From Caldovatus aquaticus (GTDB taxonomy: Bacteria > Pseudomonadota > Alphaproteobacteria > Acetobacterales > Acetobacteraceae): a stretch of 64,000 nt of DNA. Position 1 is the first letter of the stretch; each line of letters starts with the position of its first letter. Position numbers and translations under genes: made by a program. Below, piece after piece: positions 7,302 to 15,840 of this stretch. The stretch spans positions 62,001-126,000 of the forward strand of contig NZ_JAHZUY010000007.1 of the NCBI RefSeq assembly GCF_019458025.1, given 5' to 3'. The notes below the pieces were generated by a model. The model was not told where the DNA came from. It did no database searches and was given only the letters and a program-made list of their open reading frames with translations.

Positions 7302-8648
7302 ATGCAGACCAGCTTCACGCCCGAGCAGCTCCGCGACCCGGACATCCGGGAGTCCAACCGCATCCTCCGCACCTGCGTGCATTGCGGCTTCTGCACCGCG
7401 ACCTGCCCGACCTTCGTGCTGCTCGGCGACGAGCTCGACTCGCCGCGCGGGCGAATCTACCTCATCAAGGACATGCTGGAGAGCGGCCGCCCGGCGGCGC
7501 CGGAAGTGGTGAAGCACGTCGACCGTTGCCTCTCCTGCCTCTCCTGCATGACCACCTGCCCCTCCGGCGTGCACTACATGCACCTGGTGGACCACGCCCG
7601 CCGCGTCATCGAGGAGACCTATCGCCGCCCGCTGCCTGAACGCCTGCTGCGGCGCCTGCTGAGCCGGCTGCTGCCCTATCCGGCGCGGTTCCGCGCCGCG
7701 CTCCTCGCCGCGCGGCTCGGCCGGCGGCTGGCGCCGCTGGTGCCCGGCGCCTCGATGACCGCGCAGCGGCTGCGGGCGATGCTGCGCCTCGCCCCCGCCG
7801 CGCTGCCGCCGCCGAGCCCGATGCAGCGCCCGCAGGTGCACCGCGCCGCGGGGGAGCGCCGCGGGCGCGTGGCGCTGCTCACCGGCTGCGCCCAGCAGGT
7901 GCTCGCCCCCGCGATCAACGAGGCGACGATCCGCCTGCTCACCCGCCTGGGCGTCGAGGTGGTGGTGGCGCAGGGCGAGGGCTGCTGCGGCGCGCTCGAC
8001 CACCACATGGGCCACCACGCCCCGGCGATGCGCCTTGCCCGCGCCAACATCGCGGCATGGAGCGCGGAGATGGAGGGGGAGGGGCTCGACGCGGTGGTGA
8101 TCAACGCCTCGGGCTGCGGCACCATGGTCAAGGACTACGGCTTCCTGTTCCGGGAGGAGCCCGCGCCCTGGGCCGAACGCGCGGCGAAGGTCGCGGCGAT
8201 CGCCAGGGACGTGAGCGAGGTGCTGGCGCGGTTCGGCTACGCGCCGGCGCGCGAGCCGCCTGGCCTCACCGTCGCCTACCAGGCGGCGTGCAGCCTGCAG
8301 CACGGGCAGCAGATCACGTCCCTGCCGAAGGAGTTGCTGCAGCGCGCCGGCTTCGCGGTGAGGGAACCCAGGGAGGCGCATCTCTGCTGCGGCTCGGCCG
8401 GCACCTACAACCTGCTGCAGCCGGAGATCGCGGGCCGCCTGCGCGAGCGCAAGCTCGGCCACCTGGAGCGGACGGGCGCCGACCTGATCGCCACCGGCAA
8501 CATCGGCTGCCTCACGCAGCTCGCGGGCGGCGCCCTCCCCATCGTGCACACGGTGGAGCTGCTCGACTGGATGGCCGGCGGGCCGAAGCCCGAGGTCCTG
8601 GCACGGACGCGCGCCGCGCAGCGGGCGGCGGTGGCCGGGCCCGCCTGA
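7302..8648 (+). CDS. glcF: Glycolate oxidase iron-sulfur subunit GlcF
   Basis: Iron-sulfur electron-transfer subunit of glycolate oxidase, 448 residues. Two ferredoxin-type 4Fe-4S motifs are intact: C25, C28, C31, C35 (CVHCGFCTATCP) and C76, C79, C82, C86 (CLSCLSCMTTCP). Two CCG domains follow, with GEGCCGALDHHMGHH and HLCCGSAGTYNLLQPE, the usual GlcF/heterodisulfide-reductase-type cysteine domains. It passes electrons from GlcD/GlcE to the quinone pool at the membrane. It is separated from glcDE by an unrelated gene and a 368-base gap, so it may be transcribed separately. Confidence 0.94.
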   Translation: MQTSFTPEQLRDPDIRESNRILRTCVHCGFCTATCPTFVLLGDELDSPRGRIYLIKDMLESGRPAAPEVVKHVDRCLSCLSCMTTCPSGVHYMHLVDHARRVIEETYRRPLPERLLRRLLSRLLPYPARFRAALLAARLGRRLAPLVPGASMTAQRLRAMLRLAPAALPPPSPMQRPQVHRAAGERRGRVALLTGCAQQVLAPAINEATIRLLTRLGVEVVVAQGEGCCGALDHHMGHHAPAMRLARANIAAWSAEMEGEGLDAVVINASGCGTMVKDYGFLFREEPAPWAERAAKVAAIARDVSEVLARFGYAPAREPPGLTVAYQAACSLQHGQQITSLPKELLQRAGFAVREPREAHLCCGSAGTYNLLQPEIAGRLRERKLGHLERTGADLIATGNIGCLTQLAGGALPIVHTVELLDWMAGGPKPEVLARTRAAQRAAVAGPA

Positions 8649-8976
8649 CCCTCTCCGGCGCGGTTTCGCGGGCCGCGGCCTGGCGCAGCCGGGGCGCCCG
8701 GACGCGCCGCACCCGGCGGCGACGGGCGACCTGATCGCCGTCGCGGACCACGGCGCGCGGCATCCGGGCCTCGTCACGCGGGAGCCGCCGCTGCCGCGCG
8801 GAGACCGTCTCCGGCGCCGGCGCTTTCATGGGGGCCGGGCCACCGGCGGTGGCGGCGCGTGCTCCCGGAGGCCTTCGCGCCGCATGGCCGCCCGGTCAAA
8901 GCGAGCGCCGCCGGATCGTCATCGTCGTCACCGCTGCGCCGGTGCCGTGCCGGGGACGGGTCCGCCCCGGGCCCGA
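8649..8976. other. Convergent intergenic gap, nothing recognised
   Basis: 328 bases between the ends of glcF and the DHA2 transporter gene. Short ORFs here are arginine-rich frame shadows without family features. The DNA is uniformly GC-rich, with several short GC inverted repeats but no convincing hairpin plus T-tract terminator. Confidence 0.5.
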
Positions 8977-10359
8977 TCAGCCCACAGGCCGGTCGGCGCG
9001 CAGCCGCCTGCCCAGGCTCACCGCCCCGCCCGCCAGCGCGAAGCACGCGCCGAGCGCCAGCGCCGTGGCCGGCGCGGCCTGCGGCACGGCGAGGAAGGTC
9101 AGCCCGACCACCGTCGAGCCGAGCGTCTGCCCGCTCAGCCGCGCGGTGCCCTGCAGCCCGCCCGCGCCGCCGCTGCGCGCGCGGGGCGCCGCGCCGAGCA
9201 TCGCGCGGTTGTTCGGTGTCTGGAACAGCCCGAAGCCCAGCCCGGCCAGCGCCAGCAGCGCGACGAAGCCGGCGGTTCCCGCCGCATGCGGCAGCGCCGC
9301 GAGCAGCGCGAGCCCCGTTGCCGTCAGCGCGCCGCCGATCGCGCAGAGGGTCGCGGTGGAGAACCGGTCCGACAGCCGCCCTGCCAGCGGCGCCACCAGC
9401 GCGACCGCGACCGCCCAGGGCGTGATGAGCAGCCCGGTCTCCACCTGGTCGCGCCCGAGATCGTGCTGGAGCAGGAAGGGCAGCGCGACGAAAGCCGTCA
9501 TCTGCCCGGCGAAATTGCAGACCGAGGCGGCGACGGCGAGGCCGATCGCCGGCACCCGAAGCAGGTCGAGCGGCAGCAGCGGCGCCGGCGCGCCGGACTC
9601 GCGGCGCACCAGCGCCGCCCCGGCCGCGAGGCCGCCGCACAGCGCGACGACGCCGAGCACGGGCCGCGCCGCGAGCGCGTAGAGCCCGACGAAGACGAGG
9701 CCGAAGGCGGCGGCGTTGAGCAGGGCGGCCAGCGCGTCGAAGCGCCCGTCCGCCGCGCTCCGCGTCGCCGCGTCGCGCGGCAGGGCCGGCGCGCCGAGCG
9801 CCAGGCCGAGCAGCGCCAGCGGCAGGTTCACCAGGAACATCCACGGCCAGTCGGCGACCGCGAGCAGCGCCGCGGCGGCGCTCGGCCCCACCGCGGTCGA
9901 GATCGCCACCACCATCGCCGTGTTGCCGATGGCGCGGCCGAGCTGGGCATGGGGATAGCTGAAGCGGAGCAGCGCCGGCTGCACGCTCATCGTCGCCGCG
10001 CCGCCGAGCCCCTGCACGAACCGCGCCGCGATCAGCAGAGGCAGCGACGGCGCCAGCGCGCAGGCTGCCGACGCGAGGCCGAACGCGGCCGTGCCGGCGA
10101 GGAAGACGCGCCGGTGCCCGATCCGGTCGCCGAGCGCGGCGAAGGGCAGCATGGTGGCGACGACGGCGAGCTGGTAGGCATTGACGATCCACACCGTCGC
10201 CGCCGGATCGGCGGCGAGGTCGCGCGCGATGCCGGGCAGCGCGACATTGACCTGCGCCGCCAGCAGCACCGCCTGGGCGAGCACCAGCATCACCGCGAGC
10301 ACCGCCCGGCGCCGCTGCGCCGGCGGCAGCCCGTCCTCCTGCGCGGCAGGCGCGTCCAT
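8977..10359 (-). CDS. DHA2-family (EmrB/QacA-like) multidrug exporter
   Basis: A 460-residue major-facilitator protein with about 14 predicted membrane helices, the DHA2 topology. The motif-A segment FAALGDRIGHRRVFLAG lies between helices 2 and 3, and helix 5 holds AISTAVGPSAAAALL, similar to the antiporter motif C. VNVALPGIARDLAADPAATVWIVN cut to its first residues resembles the EmrB start. It probably exports drugs or metabolites using the proton gradient. It lies 30 bases downstream of the zinc-type oxidoreductase gene and may be the last gene of a long minus-strand unit. Substrate unknown. Confidence 0.85.
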   Translation of the reverse strand: MDAPAAQEDGLPPAQRRRAVLAVMLVLAQAVLLAAQVNVALPGIARDLAADPAATVWIVNAYQLAVVATMLPFAALGDRIGHRRVFLAGTAAFGLASAACALAPSLPLLIAARFVQGLGGAATMSVQPALLRFSYPHAQLGRAIGNTAMVVAISTAVGPSAAAALLAVADWPWMFLVNLPLALLGLALGAPALPRDAATRSAADGRFDALAALLNAAAFGLVFVGLYALAARPVLGVVALCGGLAAGAALVRRESGAPAPLLPLDLLRVPAIGLAVAASVCNFAGQMTAFVALPFLLQHDLGRDQVETGLLITPWAVAVALVAPLAGRLSDRFSTATLCAIGGALTATGLALLAALPHAAGTAGFVALLALAGLGFGLFQTPNNRAMLGAAPRARSGGAGGLQGTARLSGQTLGSTVVGLTFLAVPQAAPATALALGACFALAGGAVSLGRRLRADRPVG

Positions 10360-10389
10360 CCGACGTCGGGCGGTCCGGTCGTGGCCGGC

Positions 10390-11418
10390 TCAGGCGATCC
10401 GGATCACCACCTTGCCGAAATGCGCCTGGCTCTCCAGGTGGCGATAGGCGTCGCGCGCCGCCTCGAAGGGGAAGACGCGGTCGATCACGGGCTGGATCGC
10501 GTGCAGCGCGATGGCGCGGTTCATCGTCTCGAACATCGCGCGCGAGCCGACATAGATGCCGCGCAGCAGCAGATTGCGGCGCATCAGCGGCGCCGGGTCT
10601 ACCAGCCCGCCGGCGCCGGCGAGCGCCGCGCCGATCTGGTGGATCTGCCCGCCGAGCCGCGCGGCGCGGATCGAGCGCGGCAGGGTCCCGGGGCCGCCCA
10701 CCTCGACGACATGATCCACGCCGCGTCCGCCGGTCAGCTCCAGCACCCGGTCCTGCCACTCCGGCTGGGCGCGGTAATTGACCCCGGCCGCGGCGCCGAA
10801 TTCCGCCGCGCGGGCAAGCTTGGCGTCGCTCGAGGAGATCACGATCGGTCGCGCCCCGCCGATGCGTGCGAATTGCAGCGCGAAGACGGAGACGCCGCCG
10901 GTGCCGAGCAGCAGCACCGTCTCTCCCGGCTGCAGCGGCCGCGGTCCGCCGTACAGCGCGTTCCAGGCGGTGACGCCGGCGCAGGGCAGGGTGGCGCCGG
11001 CCTCGAAGGAGAGGTGGTCGGGCAGCCGGACCAGCGCGTCCTGCTCGAACAGCACGTATTCGGCCAGCACCCCATCGGTCGCGCCGCCGCCGAGCGCGAC
11101 CGCCGCCACCTCCTCGGTGATCTCGCCGCCGAGCCAGCGCGGCATGAACAGGCCGGCGACGCGATCGCCGGGGGCGACGCGGGTGACGTCGGGCCCGATC
11201 TCGACCACCTCGCCGGCGCCGTCGGAGAGCGGCACCAGCCCCGGCTTCACGCCGCCGCCGCGGCCATAGCGCCCGGTCGCCACCATCAGGTCGCGGTAGT
11301 TGAGCGAGGCCGCGCGCATGCGCACCAGCACCTGGCCGCGCGCAGGCCGCGGCGTCTCGGCCTCGGTCAGGGTGAGGTCCTCGATCCGTTCCGCGCGGGG
11401 GAGCCTGTAGAGCCGCAT
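10390..11418 (-). CDS. Zinc-type alcohol dehydrogenase / quinone-oxidoreductase family protein (MDR)
   Basis: Medium-chain dehydrogenase/reductase of 342 residues. The GroES-like N-terminal domain (ASLNYRDLMVATGRYG) and a Rossmann domain with LLLGTGGVSVFALQFA are clear. The N-terminal domain reads LVPLSDGAGEVVEIGP in place of the GHE zinc-ligand motif, so the catalytic zinc is probably absent, as in NADPH:quinone oxidoreductases. It likely reduces an enal, quinone or alcohol-type substrate with NADPH. The nearest upstream gene, an AhpD-like protein, is 101 bases away, so this gene may be transcribed separately from the nitrate block. Confidence 0.85.
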   Translation of the reverse strand: MRLYRLPRAERIEDLTLTEAETPRPARGQVLVRMRAASLNYRDLMVATGRYGRGGGVKPGLVPLSDGAGEVVEIGPDVTRVAPGDRVAGLFMPRWLGGEITEEVAAVALGGGATDGVLAEYVLFEQDALVRLPDHLSFEAGATLPCAGVTAWNALYGGPRPLQPGETVLLLGTGGVSVFALQFARIGGARPIVISSSDAKLARAAEFGAAAGVNYRAQPEWQDRVLELTGGRGVDHVVEVGGPGTLPRSIRAARLGGQIHQIGAALAGAGGLVDPAPLMRRNLLLRGIYVGSRAMFETMNRAIALHAIQPVIDRVFPFEAARDAYRHLESQAHFGKVVIRIA

Positions 11419-11519
11419 CGCACCGATCCCTCCCGATCGCCTGTCCGGTCGTCCGGGGAGGGGCTTAAGCCGTGTCCGCCCCCGGCGCAACGGAGCGTGG
11501 CGGAGCGGCCGCGCCTCAG

Positions 11520-11867
11520 TCAGGTCGTCGTCAGGGGGGAGTGCCTGGGCTTGCCGATCACGTCCTCGATCCAGGTGAGCGCCGCCACCGCGCGCGGGAA
11601 TCCGAGCGTCGGGATGGCGAGCAACGCCACCTGCCGCATCGCCTCCGGCGCGACGCCCTCCTCGAGGGCGCGGCGGCAATGCGAATGCACGCCGCCCTCC
11701 GACCCGGCACCGATGGCGAGCGCGAGCTTCACCAGGCGCTGCGTCTTCGCCTCGATCGGGCCGCTCGCGGCGCACGCGGCGCCGAGCGCGGCATAGGCGC
11801 GGTAGAGCTCGGGGTAGTCCTGCGCGACCCGGGCTGCGGCGGCGGGCAGGGGCGGGGGGTTCTGCAT
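11520..11867 (-). CDS. Carboxymuconolactone decarboxylase/AhpD-like small protein
   Basis: A 115-residue all-helical protein of the CMD/AhpD fold. The core reads GSEGGVHSHCRRALEEGV and is followed by PEAMRQVALLAIPTLGFP. AhpD enzymes use a CxxC pair; only one cysteine is present here, so a disulfide reductase role is doubtful. A strong AAGGAG ribosome site sits just before the ATG at 11867. It lies 43 bases after nnrS, in line with the nitrate/NO block. A role in redox or nitrosative stress is inference from context. Confidence 0.8.
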   Translation of the reverse strand: MQNPPPLPAAAARVAQDYPELYRAYAALGAACAASGPIEAKTQRLVKLALAIGAGSEGGVHSHCRRALEEGVAPEAMRQVALLAIPTLGFPRAVAALTWIEDVIGKPRHSPLTTT

Positions 11868-11910
11868 CGGGGGCTCCTTGTGCAGAGGGCGAAGGGGGAA
11901 CGCGCTCCGG

Positions 11911-13098
11911 TCACCCCGGCTTCCCGTCGGGCCGCGGCGCAAGCAGCATCGGCGCGAACCCCCACAGGAACAGGGCGAAGGCCGCAAGCCACAGCGCGCC
12001 GGCGAGCGCCAGCCCGGCGCTGCCCGGCAGGACGAACGGGCCGAAGGCGCGCGCGAGCGCCGCGAGCGGCAGCAGCGCGTAGGCGAGCGCCGCGGAGGGG
12101 GGCGCGCGCAGCTCGCGCCCGGTGTGGCCGAGCGTGGCGCGGGTCATCACCGCGAGGATCATCAGCGCGATCGCGCCGATCGCCTGCACGTGCAGCCAGT
12201 TCGCCGCCCAGCCCGCGCCGGCCAGAAGATGCAGCGCCTTCAGCCCGAGCGCGACGGGGATGAACAGGTAGGCGAGATGCAGCACCCAGAGGATCGGCTG
12301 GTCGAGCGTAGCGAGGCCGTGCCAGCGCGACAGCCGGAGCAGCGCGAGCACGGCGGCCGCCGCGGCGACCGCGCCCGCGAGCGGCGTCTCCTCCGCCACC
12401 AGGTCCACCAAGGCGACGGCGAGCAGCGCCGCCACGGTCCCCGTGTCCACGCCCGGCAGCGGCCGCAGCGTGGCGTCCCGCCCCAGCTTGCGCAGCGCAT
12501 TGACGGTGAAGGACGGCACGATGCGCCCGCCGATCAGCCCGACCAGCGCCAGGGCGAGGTTCAGCATCAGGTGCTCGCCCGTCTCGCCGGTGTCGTGGAA
12601 CCAGCCGGCGGCGTCGCCGAGCATCAGCAGGTCGCCGACCCAGAAGCCGAGGACGAGGGCGGGCGGTCCGAACAGCCGCGCCCGGCCGGCTCGGATCAGC
12701 GCCGGCAGCACGGTCAGCAGCAGCACCGGCAGCGGCAGCAGCGCGAGCGCGGCGGCGAGGCCGATAGGAACCGGCGAGCCGGGCGCCAGCGCGAGGCGCG
12801 CGAGCACGAACAGCGCAACCGGCAGCACCAGCGGCGCGCCGCCATAGCCCGGGCGCCCCGTCCAGTTCGGCACGGCGGTCAGCAGGAAGCCCGACATCGC
12901 CGCGCCGACGAAGCCGGCCAGCATCTCGTGAGCATGCCAGTGCGGCAGCGGTCCCTCCGGCAGGGCGGCGCCATGCAGGGCGGCGACCCAGGCCGCGATC
13001 ACGGCGACCGCCAGCAGTCCGGCGAGGAGGAAGAAGGGGCGGAACCCCTGCGCGAACAGCGCAAGGCCTGGCGGGCGGGAGGTGGCGGTTGCGTCCAT
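11911..13098 (-). CDS. nnrS: NnrS family haem-copper membrane protein
   Basis: A 395-residue polytopic protein with about 12 hydrophobic segments. FAQGFRPFFLLAGLLAV near the start and HWHAHEMLAGFVGAAMSGF at residues 53-71 are the NnrS signature. ILAVMTRATLGHTGREL near residue 320 is the second conserved block with a histidine. NnrS proteins bind haem and copper and protect cells from nitric-oxide stress during denitrification. Here the gene sits downstream of narGHJI with a hemerythrin-like and a carbonic-anhydrase-like gene, matching a nitrosative-stress role. Confidence 0.92.
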   Translation of the reverse strand: MDATATSRPPGLALFAQGFRPFFLLAGLLAVAVIAAWVAALHGAALPEGPLPHWHAHEMLAGFVGAAMSGFLLTAVPNWTGRPGYGGAPLVLPVALFVLARLALAPGSPVPIGLAAALALLPLPVLLLTVLPALIRAGRARLFGPPALVLGFWVGDLLMLGDAAGWFHDTGETGEHLMLNLALALVGLIGGRIVPSFTVNALRKLGRDATLRPLPGVDTGTVAALLAVALVDLVAEETPLAGAVAAAAAVLALLRLSRWHGLATLDQPILWVLHLAYLFIPVALGLKALHLLAGAGWAANWLHVQAIGAIALMILAVMTRATLGHTGRELRAPPSAALAYALLPLAALARAFGPFVLPGSAGLALAGALWLAAFALFLWGFAPMLLAPRPDGKPG

Positions 13099-13114
13099 GG
13101 CGCGTGAGCCTCGG

Positions 13115-13738
13115 TCAGACGGCGAGCGACGCGGCGGCGGCTTCCTCCCGCCGGCCGCTGGCGGCGAGCGGCACGCCCCAGCCGAAGCGGAAGGGCCAGC
13201 CGTGCAGGTCCGGACGCCCACCGGCCACGCGCTCCGATACGAACGGAGAGGTGGCGCGGCGATGCGGGCTTGCAAGCACCGTCGCCCGTTCGGCGAAACC
13301 GGCGGCGAGCGCGCGGCCCGCCTCGGTGGCCGGGTCCTTCCTCTCCGCGCACACCGCGGCGGCGACCTCGATCCGGTCGGAGACGAAGGCGAAGCGCCGC
13401 GCCACGTGGTCGTGCCCGGGCAGGCAGCGCACCCCGGCGCAGAAGGAATGGCCGAGCGCCGTGGCACAGCGCACGCCGAGGCCGGCGATGCCGAGGCCGA
13501 TCGCCGCGGCCATGCCGCGCGGGTGCCGGTCCTCCTCGCAGGGCGGCACCGGCGCGGCGGCGTCGCGCACGACGCGGAGATCGCCCGGCGCGGCGCCGGT
13601 GACGACGGCGGGATCGGTGCGGCTGCCGGCGCGGGCGATGACCGTCGCCTCCGGGCGCTGTTTCCCGCGCAGCAGCGCGTCGTGCCGATCGGTGGCGGTC
13701 GCGAAGCGGTGCCGGCGGAGCCGCTCGAGACCCTGCAC
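13115..13738 (-). CDS. Degenerate beta-carbonic anhydrase homologue in the nitrate block
   Basis: A 207-residue protein that aligns by eye with beta-carbonic anhydrases: GKQRPEATVIA (residues 25-35), APGDLRVVRDAA (50-61) and ALGHSFCAGVR (94-104). The family motif CxDxR, which supplies a zinc cysteine and the catalytic Asp, reads R36-A-G38-S-R40. Thus the first zinc ligand and the Asp are lost, while His97 and Cys100 remain. Normal carbonic-anhydrase activity is unlikely. Frame and length are intact and base composition matches its neighbours. It starts at GTG 13738 and lies 16 bases before nnrS. A binding or scaffolding role linked to NnrS is possible but unproven. Confidence 0.72.
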   Translation of the reverse strand: MQGLERLRRHRFATATDRHDALLRGKQRPEATVIARAGSRTDPAVVTGAAPGDLRVVRDAAAPVPPCEEDRHPRGMAAAIGLGIAGLGVRCATALGHSFCAGVRCLPGHDHVARRFAFVSDRIEVAAAVCAERKDPATEAGRALAAGFAERATVLASPHRRATSPFVSERVAGGRPDLHGWPFRFGWGVPLAASGRREEAAAASLAV

Positions 13739-13803
13739 GAGCCGGCGCGGTGCGCCGTCGTCGGGAGAGGACGGAGCGGGCGGTCCACGCGGCGGCGGTT
13801 CGC

Positions 13804-14346
13804 TCAGACCCGCCGTCCGTCGCGGCGGGCGGCCATCTCCGCCCCCAGGGCGGCCATCGCCTCCGGGCCGAGGCAGCGCCGTGCCAGCGGCGCCAGCACC
13901 GACTCCTCGATGGCCAGGTGCCGGCGATGCCCCGCGGCGAATTCCCGCGCGATCTCGGGGAAGCCCGCCATCGGCGCGTGGCCCTCGGCGATGCGGCGCA
14001 GGCCGGAGACGAGGTCGGCGATCAGGCGGTGGTCGCGGCGGTGCTCCTCGCGCAGCCGCTCGAGGACGCCCTGCTCGTCATGGGCGGCGAGACGCGGATA
14101 GAGCGAGCGCTCTTCGTCGGCGACGTGCAGCGGCATCTCCTCCGTCAGCCAGACCAGCAGCACGGCGGCGAGGTCCCGCGCAGCACGCCCCTGGGGGTCG
14201 CGCGCGACCCGCTCGAGGTGGCCGAGCAGCACGGTCTGGCGCGCGTGCTCGGCGCTCAGGAAGGCGATCGGGTCGTCGAGCAGCGCCGGCTGAATCGGCG
14301 CCACATGGGCGCCGGAGACAGGGGGCGAGGGCTCGCCGGGGGGCAT
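13804..14346 (-). CDS. Hemerythrin HHE-domain protein
   Basis: A 180-residue four-helix protein with histidine/glutamate pairs expected for a di-iron site: H34, H74 and E78 (PLHVADEERSLYPRL), H102/H106 (EEHRRDHRL) and H143/E147 (HLAIEESVL). Cytosolic HHE proteins bind oxygen or NO, or repair damaged iron-sulfur clusters, as with YtfE/DnrN. The protein lacks the N-terminal ScdA domain of YtfE. It follows the parvulin gene by 15 bases, inside the nitrate-respiration unit, which supports a nitrosative-stress or oxygen-sensing role (inference). Confidence 0.88.
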   Translation of the reverse strand: MPPGEPSPPVSGAHVAPIQPALLDDPIAFLSAEHARQTVLLGHLERVARDPQGRAARDLAAVLLVWLTEEMPLHVADEERSLYPRLAAHDEQGVLERLREEHRRDHRLIADLVSGLRRIAEGHAPMAGFPEIAREFAAGHRRHLAIEESVLAPLARRCLGPEAMAALGAEMAARRDGRRV

Positions 14347-14361
14347 GGCCGAGCGGAGCTC

Positions 14362-15120
14362 CTATTGCACAAGGGGGCCGTCCGCGGCGCTGTGGTCGAG
14401 GGAGAAGCCCTCGATCCGCGCGCGCCGCGCAAGGAGGGCGATGTACTGGTGCACGGCGCGGCGCCAGCTCGCCTCGCGCAGCCAGGCCGCGATCCGCGGC
14501 GCGACCGTCTCGTAGGGCAGTTCGCGGCCGGGCTCGTGGCGCAGCAGGCGCAGGACGTGGAACCCGAAGCGCGTCGCGACCGGCGTGGGATGGATCCCGC
14601 CCGGCGCAAGCGCCCGCAGCGCCGCCTCGAACTCCGGCACGGTCGTGCCGGGCTCCACCAGGCCGAGGTCGCCTCCCTGCTCGCGCGAGGGGCAGGCGGA
14701 CCGCTCCCGGGCGAGGGGGCCGAGCCGGTCCGGATCGGCCTGCACCTCCGCGAGCAGCGCGCGCGCCTCGGCCTCCGCGCTGCGGCGCGCCTCCGCGTCC
14801 TCGGGATCGGCGGCGATGAGGAGGTGCTGCGCGTGCCAGGCCTCCTGGCTGCGGAAGCGCCCGCGGTTGGCCTCGTACCAGCGGCGGCAGGTCGCCTCGT
14901 CCGCCTCCGGCACCGCGATCTCGGCGGCGAGGAGACGCGAGACCGCCTCCTCCTCCGCGCCGCCGAAGCCGCGCCGTTCGGCCTCGGCGAGCAGGAGCTG
15001 GCGCACCACCAGCGCCTGCGCCGCCGCATGCCAGGCCGCTTCCCGCGTGGGGGCGGGATGGTGCTGCATCTCCGCCGCGATCGCCCGGTCCGGGATCTCG
15101 ACGCCATCCACGCGGATCAT
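14362..15120 (-). CDS. Parvulin-type peptidyl-prolyl isomerase of the nar operon
   Basis: A 252-residue protein with an N-terminal helical chaperone part and a central PpiC-type rotamase domain: WHAQHLLIAADPEDAEA, CPSREQGGDLGLVEPG and TRFGFHVLRLLR. No signal peptide is seen, so it likely acts in the cytosol, possibly on nitrate-reductase subunits. In Pseudomonas aeruginosa a PpiC-type gene also follows narK1K2GHJI, and here it follows narI by 13 bases, so the same order is kept. NifM is a related family but no nif genes are present. Confidence 0.88.
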   Translation of the reverse strand: MIRVDGVEIPDRAIAAEMQHHPAPTREAAWHAAAQALVVRQLLLAEAERRGFGGAEEEAVSRLLAAEIAVPEADEATCRRWYEANRGRFRSQEAWHAQHLLIAADPEDAEARRSAEAEARALLAEVQADPDRLGPLARERSACPSREQGGDLGLVEPGTTVPEFEAALRALAPGGIHPTPVATRFGFHVLRLLRHEPGRELPYETVAPRIAAWLREASWRRAVHQYIALLARRARIEGFSLDHSAADGPLVQ

Positions 15121-15133
15121 GGCGCGGACCCTC

Positions 15134-15832
15134 TCAGGCCGCGGTGCGGGCGCCGCCGCGCCGGCGCACGAGCTGGTAGGGCCGGAAGACGTAGCCGACC
15201 GGCGCCGACCAGATGTGCACCAGGCGCGAGAACGGGAACACGACGAACAGCGTCATCCCGAGCAGGAGGTGCGCCTTGAACACCCAGCCCACGTCGTCCA
15301 GGAAGGACGCCGCGTCGGCCCGGAAGGTGAGGATGTGCTGCGCCCAGTGCGAGAGCTGCATCATCACCTGCCCGTCGCGGTGCGCGAGCGAGAAGGGGAT
15401 CGTCGCCAGGCCGAGCACGAGCTGCAGCCAGAGCAGCACCAGCACGGCGATGTCCATCGCGCTGGAGGTCTTGCGGATGCGCGGGTCGTAGAGCCGGCGG
15501 TGCAGCAGCATCGTCAGGCCGACGAAGCAGACGACGCCGGCGATGCCGCCCGAGACGATCGCCAGCATCTGCTTCTGCTCGGCGGTGATGACCAGGCTGT
15601 AGATCTCGTGCGGCGTCAGCAGCCCGACCGTGTGGCCGAACAGCAGGAACAGGATGCCGATGTGGAACAGGTTGCTGCCGACGCGGAGCTGCCGCGCGCG
15701 CAGGAGCTGCGAGGAGCCGCTGCGCCAGGAGTACTGCTCCCGCTCGAACCGCACCAGGCTGCCGAGCAGGAACACGGTCAGCGCGATGTAGGGGTAGATG
15801 CCGAAGGCGAGGGTGTGCAGGAAATCGGACAT
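15134..15832 (-). CDS. narI: Respiratory nitrate reductase gamma subunit NarI (cytochrome b)
   Basis: A 232-residue membrane subunit with five hydrophobic helices that carries two b-type haems and oxidises quinol for NarGH. Haem-ligand histidines are visible at H57 and H67 (LFHIGILFLLFGHTVG) and in the C-terminal HWAQHILTF and FKAHLLLGMTLF segments. The start at 15832 gives MSDFLHTLAFGIYPYIALT, a normal NarI beginning, eight bases after narJ. The length is close to that of E. coli NarI (225). Confidence 0.95.
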   Translation of the reverse strand: MSDFLHTLAFGIYPYIALTVFLLGSLVRFEREQYSWRSGSSQLLRARQLRVGSNLFHIGILFLLFGHTVGLLTPHEIYSLVITAEQKQMLAIVSGGIAGVVCFVGLTMLLHRRLYDPRIRKTSSAMDIAVLVLLWLQLVLGLATIPFSLAHRDGQVMMQLSHWAQHILTFRADAASFLDDVGWVFKAHLLLGMTLFVVFPFSRLVHIWSAPVGYVFRPYQLVRRRGGARTAA

Positions 15833-15840
15833 GGCGGGGA

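Noticed and set aside
8512-8829. Minus-strand ORF in the glcF/DHA2 gap
   Set aside because: Arginine-rich, overlaps the glcF end, no ribosome site or family trait.
11462-11471. GGCTTAAGCC palindrome between the AhpD-like and oxidoreductase genes
   Set aside because: Too short to separate from chance in GC-rich DNA; no second half or known operator.
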